Source: CALEUX01 sp037439945 (GTDB taxonomy: Bacteria > Bacteroidota > Bacteroidia > Bacteroidales > Marinilabiliaceae). From it: a stretch of DNA of 29,464 nucleotides. The notes under the pieces were generated by a model. It did not search any database and was not told where the DNA came from. It saw nothing but the letters and a program-made list of their open reading frames with translations. The translations under genes were made by a program, and so were the position numbers. The stretch is taken from contig JBBIVA010000033.1 in assembly GCA_037439945.1 (NCBI GenBank), positions 1 to 29,464 on the forward strand. Reading direction: 5' to 3'. The number at the start of each line of letters is the position of its first letter. The first letter of the stretch is position 1. Of this stretch, positions 16,144-24,915 are shown in pieces.

Positions 16144-16824
16144 ATGGAAGTTAAAAAATCGTCCAAGGCAAACCTCGAAAACAGGAAAACAGTCTTTATG
16201 CAGATTGGTCTTGTTGTGGCTCTTTCTTTGGTTTTGATTGCATTTGAGTGGACAACCACTGATGTAAATGTCAACACAGGGCTTATGGATACGGATGTGG
16301 AAGTAGAGGAGGAAATAATCCCTATTACCCGTCAGGAAGAAGTAAAACCACCACCACCACCACCACCACCAAAAGTTACTGATATTTTAAATATTGTTGA
16401 CGATGATGTGGAGTTGGATGATGAATTGGAGATTCTTGACACCGAAATGGACCAGAAAAAACAATTGGATTTCACCATACATGTTGAAGCAGAAGAGAGA
16501 GATGATACACCTGTATTCTATATTGTAGAAGAAATGCCTCAATTCCCTGGGGGAGAAGGAGAATTGCAAAAATATCTTTCAACCTCAGTTAAATACCCGG
16601 TAATTGCCCAGGAAAATGGCATACAGGGTAAAGTGTTTATTCAGTTTGTAATAAATACCAAGGGTGAGGTAACCAATGCTACGGTTTTGCGTGGTGTTGA
16701 CCCGAGCCTTGATAAAGAAGCCTTACGCGTTGTTCAGGCAATGCCTACCTGGAAGCCAGGTAAACAAAGGAACCGTCCGGTAAGGGTTTCATATACGGTT
16801 CCCATTAATTTTGTACTTCAGTAA
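16144..16824 (+). CDS. TonB-like energy transducer, paralog 2 with polyproline linker
   Basis: A 226-residue paralog of the preceding gene, with the same plan: N terminus MEVKK, a membrane helix at 19-36 that shares SLVLIAFEW with paralog 1, a linker, and a TonB C-terminal domain at about 130-225 with MPQFPGGE, YPVIAQENGIQGKVF, RGVDPSLDKEAL and YTVPINFVLQ. The linker has eight consecutive prolines (69-76), then very acidic segments, as in classic TonB proteins that stretch through the periplasm. The prolines are encoded by a perfect (CCA)8 tract. A terminator follows the stop. A recent tandem duplication is the simplest origin of the pair. Confidence 0.92.
   Translation: MEVKKSSKANLENRKTVFMQIGLVVALSLVLIAFEWTTTDVNVNTGLMDTDVEVEEEIIPITRQEEVKPPPPPPPPKVTDILNIVDDDVELDDELEILDTEMDQKKQLDFTIHVEAEERDDTPVFYIVEEMPQFPGGEGELQKYLSTSVKYPVIAQENGIQGKVFIQFVINTKGEVTNATVLRGVDPSLDKEALRVVQAMPTWKPGKQRNRPVRVSYTVPINFVLQ
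16348..16371 (+). repeat. (CCA)8 microsatellite encoding polyproline
   Basis: Eight identical CCA codons in frame inside the TonB paralog 2 linker. Identical codons, rather than mixed proline codons, make slippage in units of one proline possible without a frameshift. Confidence 0.9.
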
Positions 16825-16846
16825 GTAAAAAATAAAATAAAAAGAG

Positions 16847-16870
16847 CCCGGATAAATTCCGGGTTTTTTT
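16847..16870 (+). terminator. Rho-independent terminator after TonB paralog 2
   Basis: CCCGGA-TAAAT-TCCGGG, a perfect 6-bp stem with a 5-base loop, followed by seven T residues, 22 bases after the stop codon. Confidence 0.9.
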
Positions 16871-16927
16871 GTTCGCAAAACAGCCATTGATTATTTCAAT
16901 TGATTACTGTTTTTCTTATAATTCCAT

Positions 16928-16935
16928 TATTTTTG
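16928..16935 (+). promoter_or_regulatory. Possible -7 element of hflX
   Basis: TATTTTTG matches TAnnTTTG and lies 20 bases before the hflX ATG, giving a very short leader. A TTG exists at 16900-16902, but the gap of 25 is longer than the 20 seen at the tRNA promoters. Confidence 0.4.
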
Positions 16936-16954
16936 TGCCACAAAAAAAAATTGG

Positions 16955-18175
16955 ATGAGTAATTTAATTTCAACAGAAAGAATTATTGAAAAGGTTGTTT
17001 TAGTTGGTGTTAGAAGTATTGAGTTAACCGAAAACCAGGTTAATGAATATCTCGATGAGCTATCATTTTTAGTGGAAACTGCGGGGGCGGTACCTGTTAA
17101 AAAATTTACCCAAAGTTTAACTTATCCCGACAAAAGAACTTTTGTTGGTAGTGGTAAACTTGATGAAATTTTAGATTACCTTAAAGTAAACGAAGATGTG
17201 AAGGGGGTGGTTTTTGATGACGAATTAACACCTTCGCAACTTAGGAACTTAGAAAGTATACTGAAACTAAGAGTTTTAGACAGAACCAATCTGATTTTAG
17301 ACATTTTCGCATCAAGAGCAAGAACTGCTCATGCCAAAACCCAGGTTGAACTTGCTCAATATCAATACCTTTTACCACGGTTAACAAGAATGTGGACACA
17401 CCTTGAGCGACAAAGGGGTGGAATTGGAATGCGTGGGCCCGGAGAAAAGGAGATAGAAACAGACCGCAGGATTATCAGAGATAAGATAGCCAAATTAAAG
17501 GAAGACCTGCTGAAAATTGACCAGCAAATGTCAACACAAAGAAAAAACCGTGGAAAAATGGTTCGTGTGGCATTGGTTGGTTATACTAACGTTGGGAAGT
17601 CAACATTAATGAATACACTAAGTAAAAGTGATGTATTTGCTGAAAATAAACTTTTTGCCACCCTTGACACAACTGTAAGAAAAGTTGTTATCGGTAATCT
17701 CCCATTTCTTCTAGCTGATACGGTAGGGTTTATTAGAAAATTGCCCCATCATCTTGTTGAGTCATTTAAATCAACCCTTGATGAGGTAAGGGAAGCCGAT
17801 TTATTACTTCATATTGTAGATATTTCCCATCCGGGATTTGAGCAACAGATAGAGGTGGTAAACAATACATTAAAGGAAATTGATAAAAGGGAAAAACCTT
17901 CAATTCTGATTTTTAATAAAGTTGATGCTTATAAACATTCCCAAAAAGAAGAAGATGATCTCACACCATTAAATAAAAGTAATTTAACAATTGAAGACCT
18001 TAAGCAAACCTGGATGGGAAAAAATTCACCTTGTGTTTTCATTTCGGCTATTGAAAAAATTAATTTTAATGAATTTAAAGAAATTATTTACCGTGAAGTA
18101 TTTAAAATTCATGTAACCAGGTTCCCCTATAACGATTTTTTATATAACGATGTATCAGACAGCTCTTTGGTTTAA
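16955..18175 (+). CDS. hflX: Ribosome-associated GTPase HflX
   Basis: A 406-residue protein of normal length. HflX is a GTPase that splits or rescues stalled ribosomes under stress. The N-terminal HflX domain has the typical TFVGSGKLDEI and VFDDELTPSQ; a linker carries the signature WTHLERQRGGIGMRGPGE (about 147-163). The G domain has G1 GYTNVGKST (209-217), G3 DTVGF (255-259), G4 NKVD (321-324) and a G5-like VFISA. All motifs are intact. A C-terminal helical tail follows. It is preceded by the terminator of the TonB gene, so it has its own transcript. It ends one base from the stop codon of the convergent fhs gene, with no terminator in between. Confidence 0.96.
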   Translation: MSNLISTERIIEKVVLVGVRSIELTENQVNEYLDELSFLVETAGAVPVKKFTQSLTYPDKRTFVGSGKLDEILDYLKVNEDVKGVVFDDELTPSQLRNLESILKLRVLDRTNLILDIFASRARTAHAKTQVELAQYQYLLPRLTRMWTHLERQRGGIGMRGPGEKEIETDRRIIRDKIAKLKEDLLKIDQQMSTQRKNRGKMVRVALVGYTNVGKSTLMNTLSKSDVFAENKLFATLDTTVRKVVIGNLPFLLADTVGFIRKLPHHLVESFKSTLDEVREADLLLHIVDISHPGFEQQIEVVNNTLKEIDKREKPSILIFNKVDAYKHSQKEEDDLTPLNKSNLTIEDLKQTWMGKNSPCVFISAIEKINFNEFKEIIYREVFKIHVTRFPYNDFLYNDVSDSSLV

Positions 18176-18176
18176 T

Positions 18177-19847
18177 TTATGATAAACCTGTAATATTGCC
18201 CCTTTTATCAATATCAATATTCTCGGCTGCCGGAATTTCAGGTAAACCTGGCATACGCATTATATTTCCGGTTATTGGTATAACAAAACCGGCGCCGGCA
18301 GCAATCTGAATTTCACGGACTGTAACAACAAAATCAACCGGACGGCCCAAAAGTTTTGGATTATCGGAAAGGGATTTCTGAGTTTTGGCAATACAAACCG
18401 GAAGGTTCTGCAACCCAAGACTTTCAATTTTCTTTAAATCAGTAATTGCCTGGGGTGTATAGTCAATAGCTGATGCACCATAAATTTTGCCTGCAATGGT
18501 TTCAATTTTCTTTTTTATGGGCCAGTCCCAGCTATAAAGGGGTTTCATTTTTGACTCGCAACTTTCAGCAATTTCACTTACAATTTGGGCCAATTCCAAA
18601 GCCCCTTCTCCACCCTTTTCATGAACTTTTGCCACCGCAACCCTAACCCCCATTTCTTTGCATTTGTTTATTATTACATCTAACTCTTCCTGGGTATCAT
18701 CTTTAAAATGATTTATTGCAACCACCGGGCAAATGTTAAATTTCCGCATGTTTTCGATATGCTTCGCAAGGTTCCCCAATCCTTGCTCAACAGCTAAAGT
18801 GTTTGGTAATTTAATATTTTCAAGCTGAACTTCGCCATGGTATTTTAATGCCCTTACAGTTGCAACTAAAACAGCAGCATCAGGCTCGAGGTTTGCCGAT
18901 ACACATTTAATATCCAGAAACTTCTCGGCTCCTAAATCAAACCCGAACCCTGCTTCGGTTACCACATAATCAGCAAGAGATAATCCCATTTTAGTAGCAA
19001 TAACCGAATTTGTACCCTGTGCAATATTGGCAAATGGGCCACCATGAATAATTGCAGGGTTCCCTTCAAGGGTTTGAACCAGGTTTGGTTTAATGGCATC
19101 CTTTAAAAGGGCTGCCATTGCTCCTTCTGCTTTTAAATCGCGACAATAAACAGGTTTTTTGTCATAGGTAAATCCTATAAAAATATTACCCATTCTTTCT
19201 TTAAGGTCTTCAATATTCTCTGACAAACACAAAATAGCCATAATTTCTGAAGCCGCAGTTATATCAAAACCTGTTTCGCGGGGAACTCCCGAAGTTGTAC
19301 CTCCCAACCCTACAATTATATGCCTGAGAGAGCGGTCGTTCATGTCCATTACTCTTTTCCAGTGCACAGTTCGGGGATCAATACCAAGCGATGAATTTTT
19401 ATTTTGTATATTATTGTCAATTAAGGCAGCCAACAAATTATTTGCTTTTTCTATTGCTGCAAAATCACCTGTAAAATGAAGATTAATATCTTCCATAGGT
19501 ATAACTTGCGCATACCCACCTCCGGTTGCTCCACCCTTAACCCCAAAAACCGGCCCCAGGCTGGGCTCTCGAAGAACAACAGCTGTTTTTTTCCCAATAC
19601 GGTTTAATCCCTCACTTAGCCCTATGGATATGGTTGTTTTTCCTTCCCCTGCCGGGGTTGGTGAAATTGCTGATACAAGTATCAGCTTTTTACCAACAAT
19701 TTTTTTTGAGTTGATTAGGGAAAGGGATAACTTTGCCTTATAATGACCATATGGTTCATAATTATCTTCATCTATTCCAAGTTTTTTTGCAATTTCTTTA
19801 ATTGGCAATAATTTTTGATCCTGAGCAATTTCTAAATCTGTTTTCAT
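18177..19847 (-). CDS. fhs: Formate-tetrahydrofolate ligase
   Basis: A 556-residue protein, the usual length. It makes 10-formyltetrahydrofolate from formate, THF and ATP in the cytoplasm and so feeds purine synthesis and initiator-tRNA formylation. The phosphate-binding loop SPTPAGEGKTT is at 62-72, followed by the conserved LREPSLGPVFGVKGGATGGG-type segment (starting near residue 97), and near the C terminus PGLPEIPAAENID. Its start is an ATG with AAGG only a few bases upstream. It has a long leader region of more than 500 bases shared with the asd terminator, including two hairpins. Its 3' end nearly touches hflX, so both mRNAs probably overlap. Confidence 0.97.
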   Translation of the reverse strand: MKTDLEIAQDQKLLPIKEIAKKLGIDEDNYEPYGHYKAKLSLSLINSKKIVGKKLILVSAISPTPAGEGKTTISIGLSEGLNRIGKKTAVVLREPSLGPVFGVKGGATGGGYAQVIPMEDINLHFTGDFAAIEKANNLLAALIDNNIQNKNSSLGIDPRTVHWKRVMDMNDRSLRHIIVGLGGTTSGVPRETGFDITAASEIMAILCLSENIEDLKERMGNIFIGFTYDKKPVYCRDLKAEGAMAALLKDAIKPNLVQTLEGNPAIIHGGPFANIAQGTNSVIATKMGLSLADYVVTEAGFGFDLGAEKFLDIKCVSANLEPDAAVLVATVRALKYHGEVQLENIKLPNTLAVEQGLGNLAKHIENMRKFNICPVVAINHFKDDTQEELDVIINKCKEMGVRVAVAKVHEKGGEGALELAQIVSEIAESCESKMKPLYSWDWPIKKKIETIAGKIYGASAIDYTPQAITDLKKIESLGLQNLPVCIAKTQKSLSDNPKLLGRPVDFVVTVREIQIAAGAGFVIPITGNIMRMPGLPEIPAAENIDIDKRGNITGLS

Positions 19848-20348
19848 CCTTAAATAATTTTTAGTTTAAGGTCGGATAGCTTGTCACTTTATTACGGGAA
19901 AACTTGCCCCGAACAATCGGGGTTCTATTCATCCATAATTATTTTTTATACGGCTTTAAAATTGCCTTCCTGAATATTTTATAAATATGTTTTATACTTA
20001 AAAAAATGGGGGCCTTTCGTTATAAAAATCCAAATTAATGATAATTTATCCCATTTTTTGCTTAAGTTTTGTGAAAAAAAGGCAGACGCCTGGTTTTTCA
20101 TTTTCCAAAAATAATAAATTACCTGCCTAAACCATACAATTAACCGGTCAAATACAGTAAACAGGAATTAAAACACTTTACCAACCAAATAGTTAGGTTC
20201 CTGATTTTAGCCACTAAAATTCAAGGTTATCTTTGAATGGTTTTATTTTAACTATCAACCGGGATTAAAATTATTTGTCTGAAAACTTCCTGTATTGTTT
20301 TTTCTGATGATGGCCTGTTAATGGTTTAACATTTGATTATAATCAACT
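19848..20348. other. Long AT-rich region upstream of fhs
   Basis: About 500 bases without a credible gene. It holds a perfect hairpin CCCCGA-ACAA-TCGGGG (19907-19922) and a second hairpin-like sequence AGGC-AGAC-GCCT (20080-20091) flanked by runs of A and T. A minus-strand TATTTTTG (20113-20106) could be the fhs -7 element. I could not match the leader to a known riboswitch. Confidence 0.45.
19907..19922 (-). other. Hairpin in the fhs leader
   Basis: A perfect 6-bp GC-rich stem with a 4-base loop, 60 bases upstream of the fhs ATG. There is no T run behind it on the minus strand, so it is not a simple terminator; it may shape or stabilise the leader RNA. Confidence 0.4.
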
Positions 20349-20379
20349 AAAAAAAAAGGGCCTTCCTTATGAGAAAGCC
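20349..20379 (-). terminator. Rho-independent terminator of asd
   Basis: On the minus strand GGCTTTC ... GAAGGCC pair over 7 bp (one G-U) around a 7-base loop and are followed by nine T residues. It lies 22 bases after the asd stop. The other strand also has a T run, so it may work in both directions. Confidence 0.8.
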
Positions 20380-20401
20380 ACTTTTTTTAAAAATAGTCAG
20401 T

Positions 20402-21412
20402 TTATTTAACTGACCCAACTTTTATTAGGTATTCAGCAATTTGAACAGCATTTAATGCTGCACCTTTTTTAATCTGGTCGCTAACGCACCAAAAGGTTAT
20501 CCCGTTTTTATTTGCTATATCTATTCTTAAACGGCCAACATAAACATCATCCTTTCCTGATACAAACAACGGCATAGGATATTGCTTTTCACCTGGATTG
20601 TCAAGCAAAGTTATTCCTTCAAAATTTTCCATGGCAGAACGAACCTTTTCAATATCAAGTTCTTTTTCTGTTTCAACCCAAATTGCCTCAGAGTGCGCAC
20701 GTGCAACAGGAATACGGATACAAGTTGCCGATACATCTGCATCGGTATGCATTATTTTCTTGGTTTCCCAGTTCATTTTCATTTCCTCCTTGGTGTAGTC
20801 GTTTTCAAGAAAAACATCAATCTGAGGAATTATATTCATTGCCAACTGGTATGGAAATTTATTTACTGTTACCTTCTCTCCTTTGGCCAACTGGCCCAAT
20901 TGAGTTTCAAGCTCAGCAATACCCTGCGCTCCGGCACCGCTTGCGGCCTGGTAGGTTGCCACATGAACCCTCTTTATTTTTGACAGGTTTTCGATGGGCT
21001 TTAAAGCAACCACCATTTGAATGGTTGAACAGTTAGGATTGGCAATTATATTTCGCGGACGTACCAATGCATCCTCAGGGTTAACTTCGGGAACAACCAA
21101 TGGTACATCATCATCATAACGAAAAGCGCTTGAATTGTCAATCATTATTGCACCGTGCTTTGTAATGGTACTGGCAAATTCCTTTGATGTTGAAGCCCCT
21201 GCCGATGTAAGGGCAATATCTATTCCTTTAAAGTCATCGTTATGCTTTAATTCCTTAACTACTATTTCCTTACCCTTAAACTTAAAAACTTTACCGGCAC
21301 TTCGTTCTGAACCAAACAAAACCAGTTCATCCATTTTAAAATTTCTCTCTTCCAAAACCTGGAGAAATTCCTGGCCAACGGCACCACTAACGCCAACAAT
21401 TGCTACTCTCAT
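20402..21412 (-). CDS. asd: Aspartate-semialdehyde dehydrogenase
   Basis: A 336-residue protein that reduces beta-aspartyl phosphate to aspartate semialdehyde with NADPH, the branch point to lysine/diaminopimelate, threonine and methionine. The dinucleotide-binding GVSGAVG is at 7-13, the catalytic cysteine is Cys128 in NPNCST, the substrate region contains TYQAASGAG, and the catalytic histidine is His240 in VARAHSEA. All are intact, and the length is normal. It starts at an ATG. It is a single-gene unit: a terminator follows, and upstream it is divergent from the secreted lamin-tail protein gene, with which it shares 131 bases. Confidence 0.97.
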   Translation of the reverse strand: MRVAIVGVSGAVGQEFLQVLEERNFKMDELVLFGSERSAGKVFKFKGKEIVVKELKHNDDFKGIDIALTSAGASTSKEFASTITKHGAIMIDNSSAFRYDDDVPLVVPEVNPEDALVRPRNIIANPNCSTIQMVVALKPIENLSKIKRVHVATYQAASGAGAQGIAELETQLGQLAKGEKVTVNKFPYQLAMNIIPQIDVFLENDYTKEEMKMNWETKKIMHTDADVSATCIRIPVARAHSEAIWVETEKELDIEKVRSAMENFEGITLLDNPGEKQYPMPLFVSGKDDVYVGRLRIDIANKNGITFWCVSDQIKKGAALNAVQIAEYLIKVGSVK

Positions 21413-21490
21413 TCATGTTCTTTTTTAATTGTTATTTTTACAAGGAATAAAAAAAAAAGATTACTTTGTACAAGAAAGTTTTCAACTTTT

Positions 21491-21521
21491 CAAATACATA
21501 ATTTATAGCAAAAATAGGCAA
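21491..21521 (-). promoter_or_regulatory. Candidate promoter of asd
   Basis: On the minus strand TTG (21521-21519), 20 bases, then TGTATTTG (21498-21491), one mismatch from TAnnTTTG and with the same spacing as the tRNA promoters. A perfect -7 octamer TATTTTTG also lies at 21516-21509, but without a TTG at the right distance. Either could serve asd. Confidence 0.4.
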
Positions 21522-21543
21522 TTAATTTATAAATATTAGTCCC

Positions 21544-24414
21544 ATGAGATGGATTTTTATTGTATGGTTGTTAACCTGTAATGTTTCGTTTGCACAGGTG
21601 TCAGATAATTTTTCTGATAATGATTTTTCAAATAATCCGCAGTGGTATGGAAGCACTGATAAGTTCAGGGTTGAAACCGCCAGTGGCATGCTTCAGCTGT
21701 TTGCCCCCGCTGTTGATGGAGAAGCATGGTTGTTTACAGGCTCCAAATCAATTGAGAATGCTGTTTGGCAATTTAGGTTAAGAATGGGTTTTAACCCATC
21801 ATCAACAAACTATGCTCAGGTTTACCTGGCAACCGAAAACTCAACATATCCAAATCTAGGTTCATCATTTTATCTTGTTCTTGGCACAACAGCCGATAAT
21901 ATAGCATTATGGGAACGAAAGGGGGGTACTTCAAAGAAATTAATTGACGGGCTTGCGGGCAGGTTAAACCTTTCAATTGTTGACGTTCGCATTAGGGTAA
22001 CAAGAAAAAAAGGCGGATTGTTTATTCTTGAATGTAATTTAGGATCAGGATGGATTGAGGAGGGACGATTTGCAGAGTCAACAGGTTTTGAATCATCTCA
22101 TATGGGCTTAAGTTGCCATTATACATCAACAAGAAGTACCCTGTTTCATTTCGATGATTTTGATGTTAGAGGTGATGCGTTTTATGATACAATACCTCCG
22201 GCTATTTCTCATTTTGAAGTTAAAAACAAATACAAACTTTTTTTGAGGTTTACAAAACCTGTTAATAAACTTATACTTAATCAAAACAATTTTAAAGTAG
22301 AACCGGGAAGCCTTACACCCGAAATGCTTATGGTTGATGGGGATAACAATGCAGTTGAACTACTTTTTCGTAATGGGATACCAACACCTGCCGGAGGGGT
22401 ATTGCAAATAAGGGGAGTTACTGATATTTATGGTAATGCCCTAACTGATTCCGACAGGCCATTCACGTACAATCCCACTATAGTTATGTCAACTGAAGTT
22501 CCGGATGTAAGGACCATAAAACTGTGTTTCAGCAGGGCAATGAATGCCAGCACAATTAAAACAAATAATTTCACATGGACAGGGGCTGGCCCGGAAATTA
22601 TATCGATATCCGATGCAGGGCAAAATTGTTATGTGGTTACTTTTAATTCTGACCTGCCAAACGGTCAGATATTCCAGTTAAATATTAACAATGTTACATC
22701 AACTAATGGTGATACAATTGCCAATGGCCCATACCCGGTTTTTTATTATTTACCTTCGCGCAATGACATTGTAATTACTGAAATAATGCCAGACCCTAGT
22801 CCACCGGTATTGTTACCCGACTCAGAGTATATTGAGCTTTACAACCGGTGCTTGTTGCCAATTCAACTTAGTGGTTATAAAATTGGTGTTGGCACAAAAG
22901 AGTCTGCTTTGGGGCCATATTTGCTTTACCCAAATGAATATGTTGTGCTGGTTCCATCAACTTTGGCTTCACAATGGGCATCAGTTCCAAATAAAATATC
23001 GGTTACAAGTTGGCCCACTCTGGCCAATACCGGAGGCGACATTGTTTTGCGCGATAAAACAGGAAAAGTAATGACTTCCGTGAGATATGGCTCAAGCATG
23101 GGAGCTTCAGGATTTAAACAGGAAGGAGGATGGTCATTTGAAATTAAAGACCCGGATAACCTTTCCGGAGACAGGGAAAACTGGGGCTTCTCGGTTAACG
23201 AAAAAGGAGGTACCCCCGGATTTAAAAACTCAGTGGCCTCAGGTTACCCCGATATAAAGGCTCCCCTACTGACTGGTACCTATATAAAATCACGCTCATG
23301 TGTTGTAATGGAATTTTCTGAACCAATTGATTTTATAAACGGGCAAGGAATAAATGGTTTTGAAATTAGCCCACCAGGACTTAACCTGGTTTCATTTAAA
23401 CCTGATGATATTTTTTTAATGCAGGCAGAGATTTGTTTTTCAGAAGAGTTGGCAGATGCAAAAATATACAACCTAAATTTTAAATCCATTCCGTTTGATT
23501 TGGCTGGAAACAGTTTGTCATCTATTTCATATTTCAACTTTGGCTGGCCCGTTAAAGCCGAACAGGGTGATATTATCATCAACGAACTTCTGTTTGATCC
23601 ACCCACAGGAGGTTCTGATTTTCTTGAATTATATAATCCATCTGAAAAATTAATTGATTTATCGGAGATTTTTATCTCACGTATTAACTCAGAAGGTAAT
23701 CCTGAGAAGCTGATAAAACTGTCGCAGGAGAAAAGATTGTTCTTCCCAAAAAGTTATATGGTATTTACTGCAGACAGGGATTGGCTGTTAAGAAGTTATA
23801 GCATTGATAATGATATGGCTGTAAAATCCCTCTCTGATATGCCAAATTATCTGACCCCTTCCGGTTCAGTATTCGTTGCGGATTTGGGTGGACAAATCAT
23901 TGACCGATTTGATTATACAGATAAATTTCATTTTTCCCTTTTGGCCACCAAAAAAGGTGTTTCCCTGGAGCGGATAAATGCAGGTTCACCCACACAGGAT
24001 AAATCAAACTGGCATTCTGCATCGGCAGAAAGTGGATATGGTACGCCGGGTAAAATAAACTCCCAGGCAGTGAATCTTGAAACGGTTCAGTCAACCGATT
24101 ATATTAAAATTGAACCGGAAATTTTTTATCCAAACCAGGATGGTTTTAACGATTTGCTTTTAATTCGCTATTTATTTAAAAAACCCGGGAATACCTGCAC
24201 AGTAAAAATTTTTAACCGTGAAGGAAAACTTGTAAGGAATTTAATAAACAACCAGCTAACCGGTATTGAAGGATTTTTTACATGGGATGGGTTAACCGAC
24301 ACCGGGGCCAGGTGTAATTCAGGCATTTATGTGATTTGGATTAGCAGCTTCAATCTTGATGGAGATGTTAGTGAAGTTAAAAAAGTAGCGGTTATTGGGT
24401 CAGGGCGCCCCTAA
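21544..24414 (+). CDS. Secreted lamin-tail-domain protein with FlgD/CHU_C-like C-terminal domain
   Basis: A 956-residue protein with a Sec signal peptide (1-18, ending SFAQ). Residues 20-210 look like a jelly-roll (concanavalin/LamG-like) domain, ending HFDDFDVRG. Then come Ig-like segments at about 215-400, a first lamin-tail domain at about 405-562 (starts IVITEIMPDP, ends GGTPGFKN), another Ig-like segment about 570-668, a second lamin-tail domain about 675-838 (IIINELLFDPP to YGTPGKIN), and a C-terminal domain 855-952 with YPNQDGFND, FNREGKLVRNL and NSGIYV, as in FlgD-like or gliding-associated type IX sorting domains. Such proteins are exported to the cell surface; lamin-tail domains are often found with nucleases or surface proteins, but no catalytic domain is visible here. 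Its stop overlaps the stop of the convergent PepSY-like gene. Confidence 0.85.
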   Translation: MRWIFIVWLLTCNVSFAQVSDNFSDNDFSNNPQWYGSTDKFRVETASGMLQLFAPAVDGEAWLFTGSKSIENAVWQFRLRMGFNPSSTNYAQVYLATENSTYPNLGSSFYLVLGTTADNIALWERKGGTSKKLIDGLAGRLNLSIVDVRIRVTRKKGGLFILECNLGSGWIEEGRFAESTGFESSHMGLSCHYTSTRSTLFHFDDFDVRGDAFYDTIPPAISHFEVKNKYKLFLRFTKPVNKLILNQNNFKVEPGSLTPEMLMVDGDNNAVELLFRNGIPTPAGGVLQIRGVTDIYGNALTDSDRPFTYNPTIVMSTEVPDVRTIKLCFSRAMNASTIKTNNFTWTGAGPEIISISDAGQNCYVVTFNSDLPNGQIFQLNINNVTSTNGDTIANGPYPVFYYLPSRNDIVITEIMPDPSPPVLLPDSEYIELYNRCLLPIQLSGYKIGVGTKESALGPYLLYPNEYVVLVPSTLASQWASVPNKISVTSWPTLANTGGDIVLRDKTGKVMTSVRYGSSMGASGFKQEGGWSFEIKDPDNLSGDRENWGFSVNEKGGTPGFKNSVASGYPDIKAPLLTGTYIKSRSCVVMEFSEPIDFINGQGINGFEISPPGLNLVSFKPDDIFLMQAEICFSEELADAKIYNLNFKSIPFDLAGNSLSSISYFNFGWPVKAEQGDIIINELLFDPPTGGSDFLELYNPSEKLIDLSEIFISRINSEGNPEKLIKLSQEKRLFFPKSYMVFTADRDWLLRSYSIDNDMAVKSLSDMPNYLTPSGSVFVADLGGQIIDRFDYTDKFHFSLLATKKGVSLERINAGSPTQDKSNWHSASAESGYGTPGKINSQAVNLETVQSTDYIKIEPEIFYPNQDGFNDLLLIRYLFKKPGNTCTVKIFNREGKLVRNLINNQLTGIEGFFTWDGLTDTGARCNSGIYVIWISSFNLDGDVSEVKKVAVIGSGRP

Positions 24415-24812
24415 AGCTTCTCTTTTTTAATTAAATTTCCATCAGCTGAAAAAAGCACAGCAAACCGTTCGAGTTGGGAATTGCGTATTATGAGTTCATA
24501 AACTGTTTCATAGCCAGGTTTATGGATACTTATGGCATTCATTATTTCTCCTATCTCAATTGCAGGATTATTAATCTTTTCGGGTATCTTGTATGGATTC
24601 AGGTTTACTCTGTATTCCTGGATGGCCCCCTCGTTATTAATTTTGGAAATGAACTCCTGCTTTTTAATATAAAAAATTGCCTCAAATCCATTTTCAGTTT
24701 TACTCCACTCAATAGACTTTGCATCTTTAAAATGAGTCATAAAACTCTTTTTTGCTATGGTTGAAGGTTTTACAGTGTCGCCCTTGAATATTTTATCCAG
24801 TAACTTGTTCAT
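24411..24812 (-). CDS. PepSY-like small protein
   Basis: A 133-residue protein with an ATG start. It has no signal peptide or membrane helix, so it appears cytoplasmic. It contains two copies of a helix plus strands pattern (F-x-x-x-x-K-D-A-x-x-x-E-W, then GFEAIFYIKKQEF; later AISIHKPGYETVYELII), like the PepSY-like putative beta-lactamase-inhibitor fold common in Bacteroidota, but those are usually exported. The assignment is tentative. It lies 103 bases downstream of the sigma factor gene on the same strand and may be cotranscribed. Its stop codon TAG overlaps the TAA of the convergent secreted protein gene within the four bases 24411-24414. Confidence 0.7.
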   Translation of the reverse strand: MNKLLDKIFKGDTVKPSTIAKKSFMTHFKDAKSIEWSKTENGFEAIFYIKKQEFISKINNEGAIQEYRVNLNPYKIPEKINNPAIEIGEIMNAISIHKPGYETVYELIIRNSQLERFAVLFSADGNLIKKEKL

Positions 24813-24915
24813 GTCAATGTATTTATGAAGGGTTTAAGGTGCTGTTTTTTAGTTATATCCGGGTTGAAAATTTAAATGAGTTCTGGTAAACTCTATCGTA
24901 AATTAGCAACTGACA

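Noticed and set aside
16348..16371. CCA repeat as part of a CRISPR or other array
   Set aside because: It is a codon repeat inside a TonB linker with no spacers.
19848..20113. Known THF riboswitch upstream of fhs
   Set aside because: Hairpins are present, but I could not match conserved sequence blocks of a known class by eye.
20582..21428. Open frames on the plus strand across asd
   Set aside because: They are antisense to an intact core enzyme gene with all catalytic motifs and have no homolog-like features.
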